From positions 1 through 10,544 of the forward strand of contig JAJRVC010000529.1 of NCBI GenBank assembly GCA_024277475.1: DNA of 10,544 nucleotides, in the 5' to 3' direction. This DNA is from Deltaproteobacteria bacterium. GTDB taxonomy: Bacteria; Desulfobacterota; Desulfobacteria; Desulfobacterales; JAFDCJ01. Made by a program: the position numbers and the translations under genes. Position 1 is the stretch's first letter. Every line of letters begins with the position of its first letter. The notes under the pieces are model-generated. The model saw nothing but the letters and a program-made list of their open reading frames with translations. It ran no database searches and had not been told where the DNA came from. Positions 6,928 to 10,544 of this stretch are shown in pieces.

Positions 6928-8037
6928 TCAATACATGCGGCGGCGAAAGAGCCAGGAAGCCATGCTAAGGGTAACAAAGCCGATGACCGCCAGGGGCCAG
7001 AACTGATCGATGAGCAAATGAAACGGGGTGCCCTCGAGAAAGACCCCGCGCACGATCACCATGAAGTAACGCATGGGATTGATCAGGGTCAGTTTCTGAA
7101 CAGCCGGCGGCATGTTGAGAATCGGGGTAGCAAAGCCGGAAAGAATAATTGCCGGAACCAGGAACATAAAGGCCCCCAACAACCCCTGTTGCTGGGTTAC
7201 CGACAGCGATGAGATCATCAGGCCCACGCCGATGGCAGAAAGCAAAAACAGGAAAAGTCCGGTGTACAGGGCCGGCAGACTTCCCAGCAACGGAACATGA
7301 AACCAGAAAACCGCCACCATAATGATAATCGTCGCCTCGACCGTACCAATGACAAATCCCGGTACCGCTTTGCCGATAAGAATCTCCCAGGGATGGTATG
7401 GCGTAACCAGCAATTGATCAAAGGTTCCCTGCTCGCGTTCGCGGGCGACCGACAGCGCTGTGACCAGCATGGTCACCACCAGCGTCAACAGCCCGACGAT
7501 GCCCGGTACGATAAACCAGCGGCTGACCAGGTTCGGGTTGAACCAGGAGCGCACCACCAGGCGCGCCGGTGGTCCGGTCATATCGTGTTTTTCGGCCCAC
7601 TGCACGTTATAAGTGTCGACAATTTTTTGTATATACCCCATGGCCAGCATGGCCGTGTTTGAATCGCGGCCATCGAGGATGATTTGCAGCGGCGCTGTTC
7701 CCGAGGTTCGTAGATTGCGGCTGAAGAGCGGCCCGATGTGCACCACCAGCAGTACCTGCTTGCTGTCGATTAACGGGGCCATCTGTTCATCATGGGTGAT
7801 GGTGGCGACTTCATTAAAGTTGGCTGAACCGCGAAAACGGGCCACCAGTTCCCGGGCGTCTTCAGAGGAACTTTCATTGTAAATTGCAAATGGGACATTG
7901 GTGAGATCAAAGGTGGCGGCATACCCGAACACGAGCAGTTGGAACACAGGCGGTCCAATAATTACAAAACGACTTTTTGGATCTTTGAGCAGCGCCAGAA
8001 ACTCCTTGATAATCAAAGCAATGATTCGTGATGCCAT
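6928..8037 (-). CDS. ybhR: ABC-2 type transporter permease, YbhR-like
   Basis: Inner-membrane permease of a drug/small-molecule exporter, 369 residues (E. coli YbhR is of similar size). Topology by eye: a short cytoplasmic N-terminus, TM1 at 23-43, a large extracytoplasmic domain at about 45-170, then five membrane segments near 174-198, 223-246, 255-277, 285-305 and 343-364. The family hallmark SWFNPN (164-169) precedes TM2. The cytoplasmic coupling segment AREREQGTFDQLLVTP (198-213), which contacts the ATPase, follows it. It is the last gene of the operon, 9 bp after the YbhS-like gene. AGGA at 8045-8048 (- strand) overlaps the upstream stop codon and sits 7 bases from the ATG, so translation is probably coupled. 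It likely forms a heterodimer with the next permease. The symbol is by family resemblance and gene order; the substrate is unknown. Confidence 0.9.
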   Translation of the reverse strand: MASRIIALIIKEFLALLKDPKSRFVIIGPPVFQLLVFGYAATFDLTNVPFAIYNESSSEDARELVARFRGSANFNEVATITHDEQMAPLIDSKQVLLVVHIGPLFSRNLRTSGTAPLQIILDGRDSNTAMLAMGYIQKIVDTYNVQWAEKHDMTGPPARLVVRSWFNPNLVSRWFIVPGIVGLLTLVVTMLVTALSVAREREQGTFDQLLVTPYHPWEILIGKAVPGFVIGTVEATIIIMVAVFWFHVPLLGSLPALYTGLFLFLLSAIGVGLMISSLSVTQQQGLLGAFMFLVPAIILSGFATPILNMPPAVQKLTLINPMRYFMVIVRGVFLEGTPFHLLIDQFWPLAVIGFVTLSMASWLFRRRMY

Positions 8038-8046
8038 TAGCAGTTC

Positions 8047-9213
8047 CTAATCCATCCGTTTACAGGTTTTTTTGCGGGTCAGGCCGATAAATATCACCGC
8101 CATGATCATCAGCGCCAGGGAGTTGGGCACAATTATCGACCATACATTGCCCGCCAAAAACACGGTCTGCAGGATCGCAACGAAGTACCGGGCCGGGATG
8201 AGGTAGGTGATGGCCTGAATAACCGGTGGTGTGCTGCCGATATCGAAAATAAATCCCGACAGGATAAAGGCCGGCAGAAAGGTGGTAATGATGGCCACCT
8301 GGCCGGCGACAAACTGATTTCTGGCTAGGGTTGAAATCAGCAGCCCCATCCCGAGAGCCGTCAGTAAAAACAGCGATGTTCCCAGCGAGAGGACCCAGAT
8401 GGAGCCTCTCAGCGGAACGTTAAACTGCCAGACGGCCATGATGACCGACAGGGCCATGCCGCCCATACCCAGGATAAAATAGGGTACAATTTTTCCGATC
8501 AGAATTTCGCGAATGGTGACGGGAGTGACCATCAAAGCTTCCATGGTGCCGCGTTCCCACTCCCGGGCCATCAGCAGGGCGGTTAACAGCGCGCCGATCA
8601 GGGTCATGATAACCGCCACCAGCCCCGGCACCAGAAAATTGCGGCTGCGGAGATTGCTGTTGAACCAGACGCGCTGCTCGATGCGCACCGGGATGTTCAG
8701 TGGCCGGCCCTTTGCAGCGGCATAGTCTTCGAGCCAGTTTCCGTACACGCCTTGCACATAACCTTCAATGATGCGGGCCGTGTTGGCGTCAACGCCGTTG
8801 ACGATTAGTTGAATGGCAGCGTTATCTGGCGACCGCAGCCGGCGTGAAAAATCCTCCCGCAGGTGAACGATGGCGTTGATACGATGGGCTGCCAAGGCCT
8901 GCAGGGCCGAGTGCATTCCGTGCAGGGTTACCGGCTCTAAATAGCGGGAATGTTCAAAAGCGCCGCAAAAGCTGCAGGTATCCGGTGTCGGTTTTTCAAC
9001 CACCAGGGCTATCGGGACGTGTTCGGCGTCCAGCGAAACTCCATATCCGAAGAGTAAAAGCAGGACCACGGGCAATACGAAGGCGATCCCCAGGGTGCTG
9101 GGGTCACGCAATGCCTGTAAAAATTCCTTGCGTATCAGGCCGCGCTGGCGCATTAGTGCGCGGCTTCCGGCTGACGGCCCGGCTCCAGGTGGGCTGTTGT
9201 GATATGGCGTCAT
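8047..9213 (-). CDS. ybhS: ABC-2 type transporter permease, YbhS-like
   Basis: The second inner-membrane permease of the exporter, 388 residues. TM1 lies at about 41-60, an extracytoplasmic domain at about 61-190, and five further segments near 193-215, 242-262, 272-294, 300-323 and 358-378. The hallmark WFNSNLRSRNFLVPG (183-197) precedes TM2. The ATPase-coupling segment AREWERGTMEALMVTP (216-231) parallels that of the partner permease, so the two are paralogs. Unusually, the outer domain has a CSFC pair (C80, C83) that I do not associate with the E. coli protein. The ATG at 9213 shares four bases (ATGA) with the ATPase stop codon, indicating translational coupling; GGAGG at 9227-9231 is 13 bases upstream, rather far. 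A start at M21 (9153) is the alternative and would remove a Pro/Gly-rich tail. The substrate is unknown. Confidence 0.9.
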   Translation of the reverse strand: MTPYHNSPPGAGPSAGSRALMRQRGLIRKEFLQALRDPSTLGIAFVLPVVLLLLFGYGVSLDAEHVPIALVVEKPTPDTCSFCGAFEHSRYLEPVTLHGMHSALQALAAHRINAIVHLREDFSRRLRSPDNAAIQLIVNGVDANTARIIEGYVQGVYGNWLEDYAAAKGRPLNIPVRIEQRVWFNSNLRSRNFLVPGLVAVIMTLIGALLTALLMAREWERGTMEALMVTPVTIREILIGKIVPYFILGMGGMALSVIMAVWQFNVPLRGSIWVLSLGTSLFLLTALGMGLLISTLARNQFVAGQVAIITTFLPAFILSGFIFDIGSTPPVIQAITYLIPARYFVAILQTVFLAGNVWSIIVPNSLALMIMAVIFIGLTRKKTCKRMD

Positions 9214-10544
9214 GGGGACTTTCGCGCCTCCTGTGACTGAATAATATGGATAAACGCGTCTTCCAGGGTCGGTGCGGGACTGTCCTTTGAACGCGCCTGC
9301 TCTTTGATTTCCGACGGTGTCCCCAGGGCGAGAATTTCACCGGTCACCATGATGGCCATACGGTCGCAATACTCGGCTTCTTCCATGAAGTGGGTGGTGA
9401 CCATCACCGTCACTTTTTGAGCGGCCAGCGCGTTGATGCGATGCCAGAACTCGCGGCGGGCCAGGGGATCCACACCGGAAGTGGGTTCATCGAGAAACAG
9501 GATATCGGGCGCGTGCATCAACGCACAGGCCAGCGCCAGGCGCTGCTTGTAGCCCAGCGGTAGTGTCGCGCTGGTAGCGTCCAGAACGGGCGTAAGTTCA
9601 AACTGTTCGACGGCCCACTGGATGCGGGCGGCCCGACGGTGGCCTTTCAGCCCATAGGCACTGCTGAAAAACTTCAGATTTTGTGCCGCACTGAAATTGC
9701 CGTAAAGGGAAAACTTCTGTGACATATAGCCGATTTTCGCCCGCGCCGCCGCTGCCGTACGGCGCACATCCACTCCGGCAATATGCAGGCTGCCCGCACT
9801 GGCCGGCAGCAGTCCGCAAAGCATGCGAAAGGTCGTGGTTTTGCCCGCGCCGTTGGCCCCCAGCAGTCCGAATACCTCTCCCGGCCGGACGTTAAAGCTC
9901 ACACCTTTGACTGCATAAAAATCACCAAACCGGCGCTGCACGTCGTGTACCTCGATGATGAAACCATCGGATTTGTTTTTGGTACCCCGGTGAGAGGAAA
10001 GCGATGTTTTTGCAGCCGTAAACCGATTGCCTTTTTTGGGTCTGCGCTCGCCCAGCATGGCCACAAAACCGTCTTCAAAGCGTGGCTCAACCGCCTGCAG
10101 TTCAGCACCATCAACCCCCGGCAGCAATTTTTCCACCGCCGGTATGGTTTGCGGCGCCAGCACCAGGCGCACGCTATCTCCCTGGATGACCGCATGGGTC
10201 ACACCGGGTGCGGCAGCCAGTTTTTCCTGCAAATGGCGATTTTTCATGCCACCGGCCCGTATTTTAAAGGTTCGTCCCGCCAGCGGATCGCTGAAAGCTG
10301 CCGGAGGTCCATTGCCGAGCAGCTTGCCGTCGTGAAGAATGATCACTTCGTTGCAGCGTTCGGCCTCATCCAGGTAGGCGGTGCTCAGCAGCACGGTTGT
10401 GCCCTCCTGGTGTACGAAACGATCGACGATATGCCACAGCTCGCGGCGCGATACCGGGTCGACGCCCACGGTGGGTTCGTCAAGCAGCAGCAATTGCGGC
10501 GGTTGCACCAGTGTGCAGGCCAACCCCAGTTTTTGTTTCATGCC
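9210..10544 (-). CDS. ybhF: Double ABC ATPase of an exporter, YbhF-like (N-terminus beyond the window)
   Basis: Partial gene: 444 codons plus stop are visible. The first complete visible Met (10541) is internal, being part of the GMKQKLGLA end of the first ABC signature, so the first Walker A and true start lie off the right edge. Numbering from that Met: ATPase domain 1 shows Walker B LLLLDEP (17-23) and D-loop GVDP, then a basic linker (about 165-193). ATPase domain 2 is complete (about 195-435): Walker A GANGAGKT (228-235), signature LPLGYKQRLALA (327-338, in place of LSGGQ), Walker B ILFLDEP (347-353) and H-switch H384 in VTTHFMEEAEYCD. In domain 1 the aligned H-switch residue is Ala (A55 in LLSTAYLDEAERC). 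The atypical signature, fused arrangement and following permease pair match YbhF of E. coli. The ATPase energises the two downstream permeases; an HlyD-like adaptor gene is expected upstream, outside the window. Confidence 0.92.
   Translation of the reverse strand, partial: GMKQKLGLACTLVQPPQLLLLDEPTVGVDPVSRRELWHIVDRFVHQEGTTVLLSTAYLDEAERCNEVIILHDGKLLGNGPPAAFSDPLAGRTFKIRAGGMKNRHLQEKLAAAPGVTHAVIQGDSVRLVLAPQTIPAVEKLLPGVDGAELQAVEPRFEDGFVAMLGERRPKKGNRFTAAKTSLSSHRGTKNKSDGFIIEVHDVQRRFGDFYAVKGVSFNVRPGEVFGLLGANGAGKTTTFRMLCGLLPASAGSLHIAGVDVRRTAAAARAKIGYMSQKFSLYGNFSAAQNLKFFSSAYGLKGHRRAARIQWAVEQFELTPVLDATSATLPLGYKQRLALACALMHAPDILFLDEPTSGVDPLARREFWHRINALAAQKVTVMVTTHFMEEAEYCDRMAIMVTGEILALGTPSEIKEQARSKDSPAPTLEDAFIHIIQSQEARKSP

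Noticed and set aside
1..10544. CRISPR array, tRNA, rRNA, insertion sequence or phage genes
   Set aside because: No evenly spaced direct repeats, cloverleaf-like sequence or transposase/integrase motifs were seen on either strand.

Overview
The window looks like chromosomal DNA from a Gram-negative bacterium, most likely a Desulfobacterota (deltaproteobacterial, Desulfobacterales-like) lineage. This is inference. It rests on a cNMP/CBS/DUF294 signalling protein, a fused 'rSAM/selenodomain-associated' transferase, a YbhF-S-R type exporter that normally works with an HlyD-type periplasmic adaptor, and moderate GC with palindromic intergenic repeats. No rRNA, tRNA, CRISPR array, transposase, integrase or phage gene was seen.

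Left part (1-6894, all + strand), four monocistronic-looking genes separated by roughly 80-170 bp. (1) A 783-residue signalling protein with two tandem cNMP-binding-like domains, a CBS pair, a GlnD-like nucleotidyltransferase domain (DUF294) and a DUF294 C-terminal domain. (2) A 462-residue fusion of a CofC-like nucleotidyltransferase/glycosyltransferase (TIGR04282/DUF2064 type) to a GT-A family 2 glycosyltransferase (TIGR04283 type), probably starting at TTG. (3) A 528-residue FGGY carbohydrate kinase of xylulokinase type. (4) A zinc-free medium-chain reductase of the quinone oxidoreductase/VAT-1 type; its true start is 5851, not an upstream GTG. The gaps hold the non-coding signals: a sigma70-like promoter before gene 1, a REP-like palindromic cluster and a 12-bp dyad between genes 1 and 2, an inverted repeat over the stop codon of gene 2, and a T/G-periodic repeat before gene 4.

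Right part (6928-10544, all - strand) is a tightly packed, GC-richer ABC exporter operon convergent with the left part. It reads from the right edge leftward: a double-ATPase YbhF-like subunit (N-terminus beyond the window), a YbhS-like permease sharing an ATGA start/stop overlap with it, and a YbhR-like permease 9 bp further on. The order matches E. coli ybhF-ybhS-ybhR, so an HlyD-like adaptor (YbhG type) would be expected just outside the right edge. The two permeases probably pair as a heterodimer powered by the fused ATPase, exporting an unidentified small molecule.

No clearly new multi-gene system is visible. The items most worth checking are the duplicated cNMP domains that lack the usual ribose-binding Glu, the fused selenodomain-associated transferase without its radical-SAM partner nearby, the palindromic elements at 2511-2638, the Ala at the H-switch position of the first ATPase domain, and a CxxC pair in the outer domain of the YbhS-like permease.
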